From positions 2,414,501-2,478,500 of the forward strand of contig LR746280.1 in assembly GCA_902729315.2 (NCBI GenBank): a stretch of DNA of 64,000 bases, given 5' to 3'. The notes beneath the pieces are model-generated. The model saw nothing but the letters and a program-made list of their open reading frames with translations. It had not been told where the DNA came from and made no database searches. A program made the position numbers and the translations under genes. Positions 10,961 through 20,500 of the stretch are shown one piece after another. The DNA comes from Spirodela intermedia. Lineage: Eukaryota; Streptophyta; Magnoliopsida; Alismatales; Araceae. Positions within the stretch are counted from its first letter, which is position 1. Each line of letters begins with the position of its first letter.

Positions 10961-11990
10961 CTCAAGTGATATAGAATTTCTTAATTTTTAAGTCATAACA
11001 TTTATACCTTTTTTGAGTTATTGAGTAGCTTAAGAATACACACTTAAGTGTCCTTAAGTCTAATTTCTTGGTATGATATAAGTGTACATACATCACACAT
11101 TCAAATACTTTGGGTGTGAGGTTGGTTTTGAATTTTACCCCTAGAATATGAGATTCTAAGACCTCAGTAAGACTTTTCTTATCAAAATACTTGATGGCCA
11201 TCTATTATTTAAGTGGGTAGCTGTAACTAGTGCTTCTCCTCACAAGTATTTTAGAACATTCTCTTGAATAAGAAGTGTTTTAGTCACCTCTAATAGGTGC
11301 TGATTATTTCTCTATGTAATCTCATTTTGTTGAAGAGTGTTTACACAAGATGTTTCATGAATTACTTCATTTGTAAGAAAAAATTCAACCAAATCCTTAT
11401 TGATGTAGTCATTTACATCATCAATTATAAAGTATTTAATTGTGATATTAAATTGTTGTTTTATTATTTGAAAAAATACCTTCAATCAATCACTTCAAAG
11501 TTGTTATCCATTAACTATACCCACATCATACGAGTGTAATCATCAATAAAGGTGATAAACCAATGACAACCATAGATGGTTGACATTGGTGTTGGTTTTC
11601 ATACATTACTATGAACCAAGTCAAAAGGTTTAAAAGATCTTAAGTTGGAGAAATGATAAATAGATTATTTATGCTTAACTAATTAGCATACCTCACATAA
11701 GAAACTATTATAATCAAGTTCTTTATACAATTATGGGAATAAATATTTAATAGTCATGATAGAGGAATATCTTAGGTGGCAATGAAGTAACATAAGTAGT
11801 TGAATCGACTCGTGACTCTCCCTTGATGCCACTTTTGGTGATCTCTGCCGCTTGTGCCACTCGTGGATACGTCCTTTGTGTTCGATTGATGTCTCCTATG
11901 TAATATAAGCCTCCCCTCTCCTCAGCAAGTTTAGTCCTCCATTCTATGCCTTTATCATATAAAACACACCCATTAAGAGTAACCAAAAAG
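10961..11990 (-). pseudogene. copia GAG-pre-integrase and integrase core remnant
   Basis: From about 11,990 the minus strand reads MVTLNGCVLYDKG ... GGLYYI (GAG-pre-integrase). About 11,690-11,500 carries a zinc-finger residue pair (CEVC) and FKPFDLVHSNV, then PTPMSTIYGCHWFITFIDDY, typical of the copia integrase catalytic core. About 11,370-11,200 carries HETSCVNTLQQNEI ... RNNQHLLEVTKTLL, the usual SCVNTPQQNGVAERKNRHLLE block. The stretch 11,201-10,962 (LTPKVFECVMYVHLYH ... LDLRTLKCVFLSYS) is the integrase tail. Several stops and frame changes show it is inactive. Confidence 0.88.
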
Positions 11991-12367
11991 ATAATGAGTG
12001 ATTGATTATCTAAGTTTACTAAGGTAGATTAAGTTGCTGACAATAAAGGCACATAAAGAACATGGTAAATTATTCATATTCTTAGAAGTTCTATGGAACT
12101 TATGTCAACTATAGATATAAGCTTCCCATATGTGGTTAGTACTTGTCTACCCTTAAAATATGGTTCATCAGTTTGAATTTTTCTTTTGAATGGAGACATG
12201 ATTAGTGGCCCCTAAGTTGAGGATCCATTTCTCTCTCTTAGATACATATTTTTATAATGTAGGGATTACTCAAAAAAGCTGTTGATGATGTTATAGAACT
12301 ATAGAACTTGAGGTGATGAGTGGCTACAACTTCTCAATCTCCTCCTTGAGTATTAATTTCCCCATCC
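11991..12367. other. Degenerate copia gag-protease interval
   Basis: The zinc knuckle and aspartic protease should lie here by element order. The minus strand shows no readable CCHC or D-T/S-G motif, so this part is too decayed or rearranged to assign. Confidence 0.4.
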
Positions 12368-13221
12368 TTAGAATTTGCTAGTTGAAGTATAAGATTCAAG
12401 TTCACCTCTCTCTTGGGGAAACCTACAAAGCCAATCTCTTGCCAATGGGTAGAAGAGGGAAATACACTCATGTACCCATGTTCTACAACTAGTGTTGACT
12501 AATGCTCCCGTCATGTTCTTTGCTATCAATACTGAGTTATTAGCTTGCTGATTTTCACTTAGTATTGTCAACTTATTCTCTTCTCTCCTAATAATTCTCA
12601 CAACTTCCTCAAAATTAGAAACTCTTTCACTGTTCAACAATTGACCATCCAATTGTACAAAGGGTGAATTTAAGCCAACTAAGAACCTATATAAAGGATC
12701 CTTAAAAATGTAAATTCCTTCAACATAATTTGGATTGGTGGTTGGTCTATAATGATCGACCTCCATCTAGATGGTTTCTAGTTTGGTTGTATATTTCATC
12801 ATCGTTCTATTCCCTTGAGTAAGGTTCATAGCTTCGATGATTAGGCATGAGATTTCTCCCTCATCATTCCACTTCGATGTGCATACAGTGAGTTTTCTCT
12901 TATATGTCCTTCACCGTCAGAATCCAAAGGGAGTACTCACTAATAGATGGTGCCATATTTTCTAACAACTACGCTTTGATGATGATGTCTGCCTCTCACC
13001 ATGTAGTATGTAGTGGATCTATTGAGCTGTGAGGCTTACCACTCTTGAGGTGGTTTAATTTTCTCTAGCCAAGTAAAATTATTTTCACATATTCCTCCCA
13101 TTCTAATAGGTTCAATGGATTGAACCTATATTTTTCAAAAAGTTTTGGGAGCTCAAACCACCTAGGGTACTCCTCAAGTGCACTCACTAGCACCAAAGAT
13201 AGACTAGGGGCTTCTGCCATG
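12368..13221 (-). pseudogene. copia gag remnant
   Basis: The minus strand opens with ATG at 13,221 (MAEAPSLSLVLVSALEEYPR). It then gives NPLNLLEWEEYVKIILLG, a stop, RKLNHLKSG, and LLENMAPSISEYSLWIL, the N-terminal gag pattern of plant copia elements. A second open piece (12,766-12,368) gives DPLYRFLVGLNSPFVQLDGQ, LLNSERVSNFEEVVRIIRRE and EN, the UBN2-type gag core. Stops and at least one frameshift separate the pieces. Confidence 0.85.
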
Positions 13222-13367
13222 AGTTAGGGTTCATGGTTTCAACCCAAAAGGCAAACCTTTGAACCCTAGCTACAAAAAAATAAAGTGCTCGTGGTCTTGA
13301 TGCATGCAGACCTTCTATGTAGTGAGCTAAGACAACTCAAAAAGAGGATTAGAAAGTATGCACATGA

Positions 13368-13380
13368 GGCTCTAACACCA
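13368..13380 (-). other. Primer-binding site of the copia element
   Basis: On the minus strand the bases are TGGTGTTAGAGCC, close to TGGTATCAGAGC, the initiator-Met tRNA complement used by most plant copia elements. It directly follows an LTR-like end in ...TTTGACA, the expected position. Confidence 0.75.
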
Positions 13381-13605
13381 TGTCAAAGCTCCTCCCGCCT
13401 TGGACTAGGGCATAGCCACTGGAACAAGTAAGAGAGCCATTAGAAAATGAGAGTGAAAGGAAAAAAACTTCATTACTTTAGGGTTAGGGTTCGTGACCCT
13501 TTAATACATGATTATTGGCTATCAAATTGTGTGTTAGATATAAGTGGCTCGATTTGATACCTATAAGTAATTAGACTTAGTAAACCCAACAACCTTATCC
13601 CCACA
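13381..13605 (-). repeat. Probable 5' LTR of the copia element
   Basis: This is about 225 bp abutting the primer-binding site and ending in CA on the minus strand. The outer boundary is placed at a TGTGGGGATAAGG start but has no target duplication or second LTR copy to confirm it. It contains GGGTTAGGGTT and a GCCTTGG-type GC-rich end. Confidence 0.5.
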
Positions 13606-13682
13606 TGTAGCCCAATATCACTATTTTAATAGAAAATAAAGTAGCCAATGCCTTAAACAAAAATATTCATTTCCTATCACTT

Positions 13683-14030
13683 TTGGATAATCAAGTCATA
13701 AGTTTTGATAAAGTTGAAAACCTATATTCCAAATGTTCTGATTTCTCTAAAATTTACTCTCAAATTCTCCTTGGCCCCTCCTTAGAATATAAATTTTTTC
13801 ATATTATGCATAGATACCTCTTTAGAGACCAACAATTATGTATTCCCATGAGCTCTATGAGAGATTTCATCATTTAGGAAGTACATCAAGGGGGACTTTT
13901 CGGACACTTTGGTCAAAATAAGACTGTCTAGGAAGTTGAAGAGAGATTTTATTGGCCTAAGCTTAAAAAACTATGTGGCTAAGACTATAGTCCAATGTAA
14001 AACATGCATTGTAAGAAAATAGTCAAACAA
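13683..14030 (+). pseudogene. Ty3/gypsy integrase zinc-binding remnant
   Basis: The plus strand reads YLFRDQQLCIPMSSMRDFII, a stop, EVHQGGLFGHFGQNKTV, a stop, then EVEERFYWPKLKKLCG. After a frameshift it reads QCKTCIV. This is the gypsy H-H-C-C integrase pattern (LCVPxxxxRxxLxxExH...GHFGxxKT...FYWPxM...CxxC) with His, His and CxxC all visible. It lies back-to-back with the copia 5' LTR, so it belongs to a different, older element. No other gypsy domain was found. Confidence 0.85.
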
Positions 14031-14383
14031 AACGTTGACTTAAAACATATCACACTAATGAAGAGGACCTAGAGAGGAACAAGTCACACTTGTTGCCATC
14101 CTTTGTGCAATCACATTGCTCAAAACATGCAATGATATCTTAGATCATCAACTAGTTGATGGAACAAAATCACAACCACCACAATACATTCTACCTCATC
14201 AAGTGAGCAAGTCAAACATGTGAGATAACCACTTGGGAGAAAGATGTGGACACGTGGCAGTTTGAGGAGCTGATCAATAATTACTATGTGCAACAATATC
14301 CAAGGGAGATGTCTGATCTAATTGGTGGGAGAGAATATTACTAGGGTTATCTTGCAAAGATAGATCCACCACACGACATTTCA
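14031..14383. other. Intergenic, no gene seen
   Basis: No continuous frame longer than about 40 codons matches a known domain. The sequence could be the unrecognisable continuation of the gypsy remnant. Confidence 0.5.
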
Positions 14384-14483
14384 ATTGACTCACATAATAA
14401 CATTATCTATAATTCACATAGGATGCTCATAGGAAATGTTTTATTTTTACAATTTTTAGTAATTAAATTAGCATTTCTGTTGA
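14384..14483 (+). repeat. Diverged tandem duplicate, left unit
   Basis: The segment starting CTCACATAATAACATTATC and containing GGATGCTCATAGGAAATG matches the DNA just right of solo LTR copy D (16,126-16,225: CACATAATGGCATTATTT ... AGATGCTCATTAATAATG). With the LTR removed the two become adjacent units of roughly 100 bp, so the LTR landed at a unit junction. Confidence 0.6.
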
Positions 14484-14488
14484 GTCAC

Positions 14489-16127
14489 TGATAAGTCTTC
14501 ATTATCATGAGTTAATAATTAGTAAATAATATAGTTTTAGCCTTAACTCGTGATAAATAGACTTATATTTGTGTTAAAGTGTGAAAAGTGGTTTTTAGTT
14601 GATTAATGTGATTTTTTGGGTAATTATGTGATTTTATACGAATTTATATGATTTTTACAGTCTTACTTTTGAGATAAATGAAGAAAAAGAAATAAAACTA
14701 AAATATTGCAAAATGGGGGGACCCGCCGGCCAGCCGGGCCCGCAAGCGGGTCGGAAGCTTAGTCAGGGAGTAGCCGCGAGCAGGGGCTCGAGCGGCTTGG
14801 ACCGATAGGGGCATGTGTGCGCCACTCTCCTTCCACGTCACTAGTGGCTAGCCGGCTGTGGGGCAAGGAGTGGTCGTACACGCGAAAGAAGGGACTTTGG
14901 TTAGAAAGCTAACATTACTATATATTCATCTGAAAAATCGGCGCACAACCGATGTGGGACTAAACCCGCGTCACACCTTCCTCAGAAGGGGCGAACAACC
15001 AGCGCGGGTTCGAATCCTCCTAGAGTCAAAATTCATATATTTTTATCTGATTATCGCGACTTTCCTGCAGATCGCCGATGAAAGATTAAGCAACCAGAAT
15101 CGCTGGATCATCGGTGAAAATCTCGTCAACGCGATTTGCGGAGCATTGCTACTAAAATTGCTGAACGATTCGCGATAAAAGGATCGCGAATCCATCGAGT
15201 AAATCATCTCCGATTGATCAACGAACAAGTCGTCGTCAGGAAGAGGACGATCTGCCGGGAGATGAGTCGCCACCTCTTGAGAGCGTACCAGATGCGATGA
15301 AGAGCCTCCTCTTGCTGCGCGGACCTGAGGATGAAGCTCCTTGACACGCGCCCCACCTCCATCCAGCTCCTCTCCGTCATGTGACAACCGCCGGAGAGCC
15401 GCAAAGTCGTCGTTTTTCTGCTCCGCTAGGTGACAGCTGCCGGAGACGACTCGACGACCCATTTCATTAATCTCTAGACTTCGCGAGAAGATCTAGAGAT
15501 TGCCCACATTGTCTTTGTCTAAGGAGAGCCTTTGAGGCCGTGGACACTGCACGACGATCCTCCCGAACGCTCAGGATTCCGGTGCATCGCCGACGCATCG
15601 CCGTCACGACGCCAGAACTCTATTTTCCTGCTTTCAATTTAATTTACGCTTCATTTAGTGATACTTTGTGTGATTTTAATTTACCAAAATATACTTCGTT
15701 CAATTACGATTCTTCTGGCTTTTACAGATCTTAATTTGATTAATTAAATCGTCTGTAATCGCTTACGTAAAAATCATCGGGCAGAACTTTGTTTCCGCCC
15801 GATTCGTGTTCGCCGGGCGCTGACGTCATCCTGACGTCAGCACCCTTATTTCTTTTTTTTCGTGAATTTTAAATATATTTCCTTTTCATTTCCTAGTATA
15901 CAATTCATAAAAAATCGTATTCATTGAGGAAAATTATGAATAATTATCATATATTATATTACATTCTTGTGATCGACCTGGAAAATTAACATTATTTTTG
16001 GAAGTTTTATTGAATTATAATTGATATATTTGTTCAGAAATACTTCTAAATATCTAAAAATTCGTATTTTCTAGTTTTATAAATTTTAGATTTGCATGAT
16101 TTAATATACAACGACTGAGTCACGTCA
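14489..16127 (-). mobile_element. Solo LTR, copy D, inverted orientation
   Basis: This 1,639-bp unit is in the opposite orientation to copies A-C. It starts TGATAAGTCTTC and ends CTGAGTCACGTCA. A perfect 5-bp duplication GTCAC (14,484-14,488 and 16,128-16,132) flanks it. There is no internal domain. It carries the ORF (15,462-15,043 on the minus strand), the hairpin (15,469-15,501) and a perfect plus-strand GGTTCGAATCC (15,007-15,017). The well-kept termini and perfect duplication suggest a relatively young insertion. Confidence 0.93.
15043..15462 (-). other. Family-conserved ORF inside solo LTR copy D (longest)
   Basis: This 139-codon frame begins MGRRVVSGSCHLAEQKNDDF. It is collinear with copies A-C and extends beyond them to SAICRKVAIIR. 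There is no signal peptide, membrane segment or known motif; it is rich in Arg, Ser and Asp. Whether it is translated is unknown. Confidence 0.4.
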
Positions 16128-16225
16128 GTCACATAATGGCATTATTTATAATTCATGTAAGATGCTCATTAATAATGTTTTATTTCTATAAATTTTGGGT
16201 ACCAAAAGTCAAATTAAAATCATTT
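16126..16225 (+). repeat. Diverged tandem duplicate, right unit
   Basis: This is the second unit of the pair described at 14,384, separated from it by solo LTR copy D. Shared blocks include CACATAAT, ATTCA, GATGCTCAT and ATGTTTTATTT. Confidence 0.6.
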
Positions 16226-16440
16226 GACGCTAAATTATGGCATTTATTAACATATACATTCTTCCAAAGTCAACTCACATCCTGATCGTGAGCATGAACT
16301 CTTCATTTTAATCTAATTTTTTTTGTGATCATATGGACGTGTTATTTTATATAAATAAATTATATTTAAAATTTTAAATTCATAATGTAAATTAGCTTAA
16401 ATTTATTTTTAAGAATTTAATATATTATAGAAATAGGAAT
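16226..16440. other. AT-rich spacer upstream of the WD40 gene
   Basis: No feature is recognised. Base composition shifts from AT-rich to GC-rich near 16,450, which probably marks the left edge of the promoter/leader of the next gene. Confidence 0.5.
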
Positions 16441-17146
16441 CTTGGGAACTTGAATACTCCTGCAGCGGCGGTCGGAGTCGGAGGTATTCCCGTCGTGTAC
16501 AAGGACCGAGCGGTTCCCCTCTGAGCTCCTCTACAGCCGGTATTTCTCTTGGTAGCGCGGCTGCCCGGGCTTGTGCTGCGGTGGGCGGCCGTCGAAGGTG
16601 TGCTTTCTCTCTCTCTCCCTCCCTCCCTCCCTCCCTCCCTCTTCTTTCCTCGGCCGCAACGGCGACATGTCTTCAGAATTGTCATCACATCTACCTCTGT
16701 CTCTCTCGCCTTCCCTTTTTCTCTCTCATGGGTTCTGGCTGTGTTAGGGTTTTATTTTCCTGCGGCTCCTCTCCCACTCTGTCGGAAGCTGGCGTTGCAA
16801 CACCAGCGATGTGTACCGTCGTCCCCTCGGACAGGTGATGGTGGTGGGTTGCTCCATTTCTGGTGGATGGGAAGATTCGGGTACACGGGGGAGTAGAAGC
16901 TCAAATCTGAACGTCGCCCACTAGGAGAGGGCCTCAGTAGAGGAAAGGGGGATAAATGAGAGGTTATGGAAGGGAAGGCCATTTATTTTAGTTCACATTG
17001 TCTTCAAAAATTTTACGTGGTATGGCCTGATTAATCTGGAGAGGAGTACACGATAGATGTCTGAGAAGCTTGTCACAAATATGAACTCTAAGTGATGTTT
17101 TCTGCGAGGATAGTGTGGAATTCTGTGTCTTTGATCGATATGCCCT

Positions 17147-17181
<35 letters not shown>

Positions 17182-17513
17182 CTCTTAACAGATATATATA
17201 TATATATATGCAGATATATAAATATATATATATATATATGACACTTAAGAAACAGATTACTTTCATTATATCTTCAGACGGTAAATTCTGTAGAGTTCAG
17301 TGTGTTCTTATCACTTTTTCTGTAAAAATAATGAGCGATTTTTTGCAGGTGTGAGGCATATGATGCAAAACTCAGCTTCGAGACCTTTCCCTCCACTCGG
17401 ACGAAAAAGAGTCTTGATATTTCCAGGACTTCATTCTCTATTTTACTGTCGTCTCCCTCATCTTCTGAAATTTTCCGGTTTTCCTTTGGAGTTATCATGG
17501 CCGTAGAACCTTG
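16441..17513 (+). promoter_or_regulatory. Promoter and 5' leader of the WD40/AT-hook gene
   Basis: The composition changes to GC-rich with a pyrimidine tract (16,604-16,640, CTCTCTCCCTCCC type) and several short upstream frames. A consensus splice acceptor (TTTTTTGCAG at 17,340-17,349) lies between this GC-rich part and the first coding ATG, so a leader intron is likely. Its donor is not certain. I cannot place the transcription start. Confidence 0.5.
17149..17240. repeat. Compound (CT)n / (AT)n microsatellite
   Basis: An almost pure CT run (17,149-17,179) is followed by two AT/TA runs (17,192-17,209 and 17,214-17,239) separated by GCAG. It lies upstream of the first coding ATG, probably in a leader intron, and should be length-variable. 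Confidence 0.95.
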
Positions 17514-20500
17514 ATGGCTATTTCTCATTATCTAATGGAAGGTGTTGGAAGAGAGAAAAAGGAAGGTGAGAGTAGTGTGGAAAGTGGGGCAGCAGCAGCA
17601 GGCCCAAGAGCGGAAAATATGCCAACTGAGTCTGCGAGTGGTGGAGTTGTTGTTTCCTTGTTTGAGGATTCTGTGGAGAAGTTCATCTCTACAATGGAGG
17701 CTATCTCGTTGCTCTGTGGGATACAAGATGAGACCTTTGATCAACATGAGTTACAGAGATTATCCCACATGATCACATTTCTGAAGTGAGTCTGTTTCAG
17801 TATTTAATATTTCTTCAATTTATGATCAACATGTTTTTTGTTATCACTTTTGCCATAATTTTTTTTGAGAAAGATCTGAATATTTAATGAATATTTTGGC
17901 CATCTTTCTTGAAATTTCCCAAAATTTGTGTGGAGATCAAGTATTATTTTAAATTAATGCCATTATTTGGTGATTGCTCAAAAGCATGGTATGGATTGGC
18001 TTGCCTTGCAGAGAATGGAGATATTTCTTCTATGAGCCGAAAATTGTCAATTTCGTTTATGAGGCTGAACCTCATCAATCAAAAGAGGAGATCAAGGGAA
18101 TAGAGCTGCCTCAATTTTCATCTGCTGCACCTCCAAATGTAATTTCCTTTCAAGTGTTGTGTTTCCCTTGACAGCCATTGGATTTGGTGTTCGTCTGTAT
18201 TTTAGATGTTCTTTAGCTGAAAACTCATGCCTTTCATACTGATTCAGAGGGGACAACCACTGAGTGCTGCAGAATCTATGGACCGGTATGTTGGACCCAA
18301 CTACTCTATGTTCGTGATCAAATCGTAGATAAATTTTAATTTCAACTCTCTATATCTTACCTATTCAAATAATATGGAGTTCTTTCTGTGAGGGAGGAGG
18401 GGCTCCATTTCTGAGCTGTGGCAGCCTCTGCAAGGGTCCAATGTTGGAGATCAGATTTTCGTTGTACTCTTGATAATTGTGGCAACTCTGTTACATTTTC
18501 CTTGAGGATTTTATTTGTATTTCTGTCTAGAATCCCAGGTATCATTTTACGTAGGTATTTTGACACAGCAGGGAGTTGATTATCATTGTCTTGCTTTTAT
18601 GTGGCTTTAGGAACCTGTAGGCCTCTGCAATATATTATCGTTAGTGTGTTATTAATGTTTCTAGCATGTATTGTCTGTATGCATAGTTCGTTATAGTATT
18701 TTCATTTCATAGTCTTCATTTATGGTTGCATTTTTGCTTACGTCTATGATTTTTGACACAGTAAAGACTTTGTGTTGCATGCTGGTGGATCCGTTTGGGC
18801 GATGGACTGGTGCCCAAGAGTGCACCAAGTACCTCACTGTCCCGTTAGATGTGAGGTACTTTCAATTCCAACCTTAAACTTTATTCCTCTCATCTATCTG
18901 GCAGCATAGGTATAATGTAATCGTTTTTGCCTGTCCTTACTGTCTTGTCTGCACATGAACCTTTTGCATGAGGGTTTCACACAGATGATGATGATGATGA
19001 ATATCTTGCATAGAGTAACTTATAGATTCTCTCGGGCCTTGTGTTAGTGTGTTTATGTCTTTGTTTTTAATTCATACATTCTAAGCTTTCATCGTTTTTA
19101 GTTAATTGAGTGCAGAAGCAGATGCACAGCGAGAGTGATATTTTTAAGAACGACAATAATGGCAGTGCATTGGGGCAATGAAACCTTCTATCGACCTTAA
19201 TGAACCTTCTATGACGCTCAGTACCTTTATTTGCCGATGTCAATGTGGTGCATGCTTCCTATGTGGATAGTTGGTGATATAATTAGAACAGCGTGGTTAA
19301 TAGATGAATGCAATTAATGTGTTGGGAACAGATGTTAATTTCATGACCTTAATATCCCAAGTTGAGAACTAATCTACTATGTACCGCAATATTTCTTACT
19401 TCCACTGCTAACATATTTTTTATCTCGTTTATATTCAGTACCTTGCAGTTGCTGCTCACCCACCTGGTTCTTCATATCACCAGATAGGAGCTCCATTGAC
19501 TGGAAGGGGTGTCATTCAGATTTGGTGCCTTCTAGACATGAATAGAAAAGAGGAAAATTATAGCCAAAGATCCAGAGAGAGGCCTACAAAGGGATCTGCC
19601 CGCAGATCAGGTGGTTTAAGCATCAAGTCCGAACATCCACCTAAGCCTAGAGGAAGACCTACAAAGATGCCTCTCCCTGTGGAACCTCTAGGTGATGGAA
19701 ACAGTGGACTGATATCAAATCCCCCGCGGAAAAGAGGTAGACCCAGGAAGGTGCCAGTTGCAGCGGACTCACTAAATGTTTCAACTGTTGTAAATGGCAC
19801 GGTTCCTTCAAAACGGCAGAGAGGAAGACCTAGAAAAATCCCTGGCAATACAGAAACCATAGATTATGTGGACGTTAGTAGTAAATTGGACAAGGAAAAA
19901 TTAGTTCCTGTTCTTGGAGTGGCTGATGCACATGATGAGAATAAATCTCCGCAGAGACATACTGATGGAAGACCTCGAAATATACCCGAGCAAACAGAAA
20001 ATGTTGACCATTTCGATGGTGAAAAAAATCTAATAAATCCAGAGATCGGTTCTTACGATGCTACTGATGATTTAAATGGAAAGACAACATTGATCCCATG
20101 CAAGCGCAGAGGGCGACCTAGAAAAAAACCAGTCAGAATAGAAGATGCATGCACAAATGTTGTTGAAGATGGGAAAACGAAGTCATCTTCACTGAGGAAA
20201 TCTAGAGGGAGATCGGGAAGGCTTCCTGATAAAAAGTCAGATGTAGGTGCTCCATGCATCATTGAAGATGTTAGCTCAATAGAATGTGTTTCCACTCCGT
20301 CCGTCAATGTCTCAAACATTGAAAGAAAGTCATCCCCGCCAAAGAAAGATGGAGAGAAACTAAAACAGGGATCAGAGGAATATGTTTCTGATGCTAATGG
20401 CGCTGAGCCTATATATCCAGATCAACAAGAGTTTCCGTTGGTTGTAAATGATAGTGAAGTTTCATGCCTAGCTGAGAATGTTGAACCAATGAAAGAGTTG

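Larger units (their letters stand above)
6645..13605 (-). mobile_element. Decayed Ty1/copia retrotransposon, minus strand, split and 3'-truncated
   Basis: Read on the minus strand, the order is 5' LTR (about 13,605-13,381), primer-binding site (13,380-13,368), gag (from 13,221), GAG-pre-integrase and integrase (about 11,990-11,000), then reverse transcriptase (10,480-10,186). RT resumes at 6,880 beyond an inserted solo LTR and stops after the YVDD motif near 6,645. The integrase-before-RT order identifies the copia superfamily. Many stops and frameshifts show it is dead. RNase H and the 3' LTR are missing. Confidence 0.88.

Noticed and set aside
14940-15030. A functional tRNA gene inside solo LTR copy D
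   Set aside because: The T-arm and B-box look right, but no matching acceptor 5' strand, D-arm or anticodon arm could be drawn upstream, so it is recorded only as a motif.
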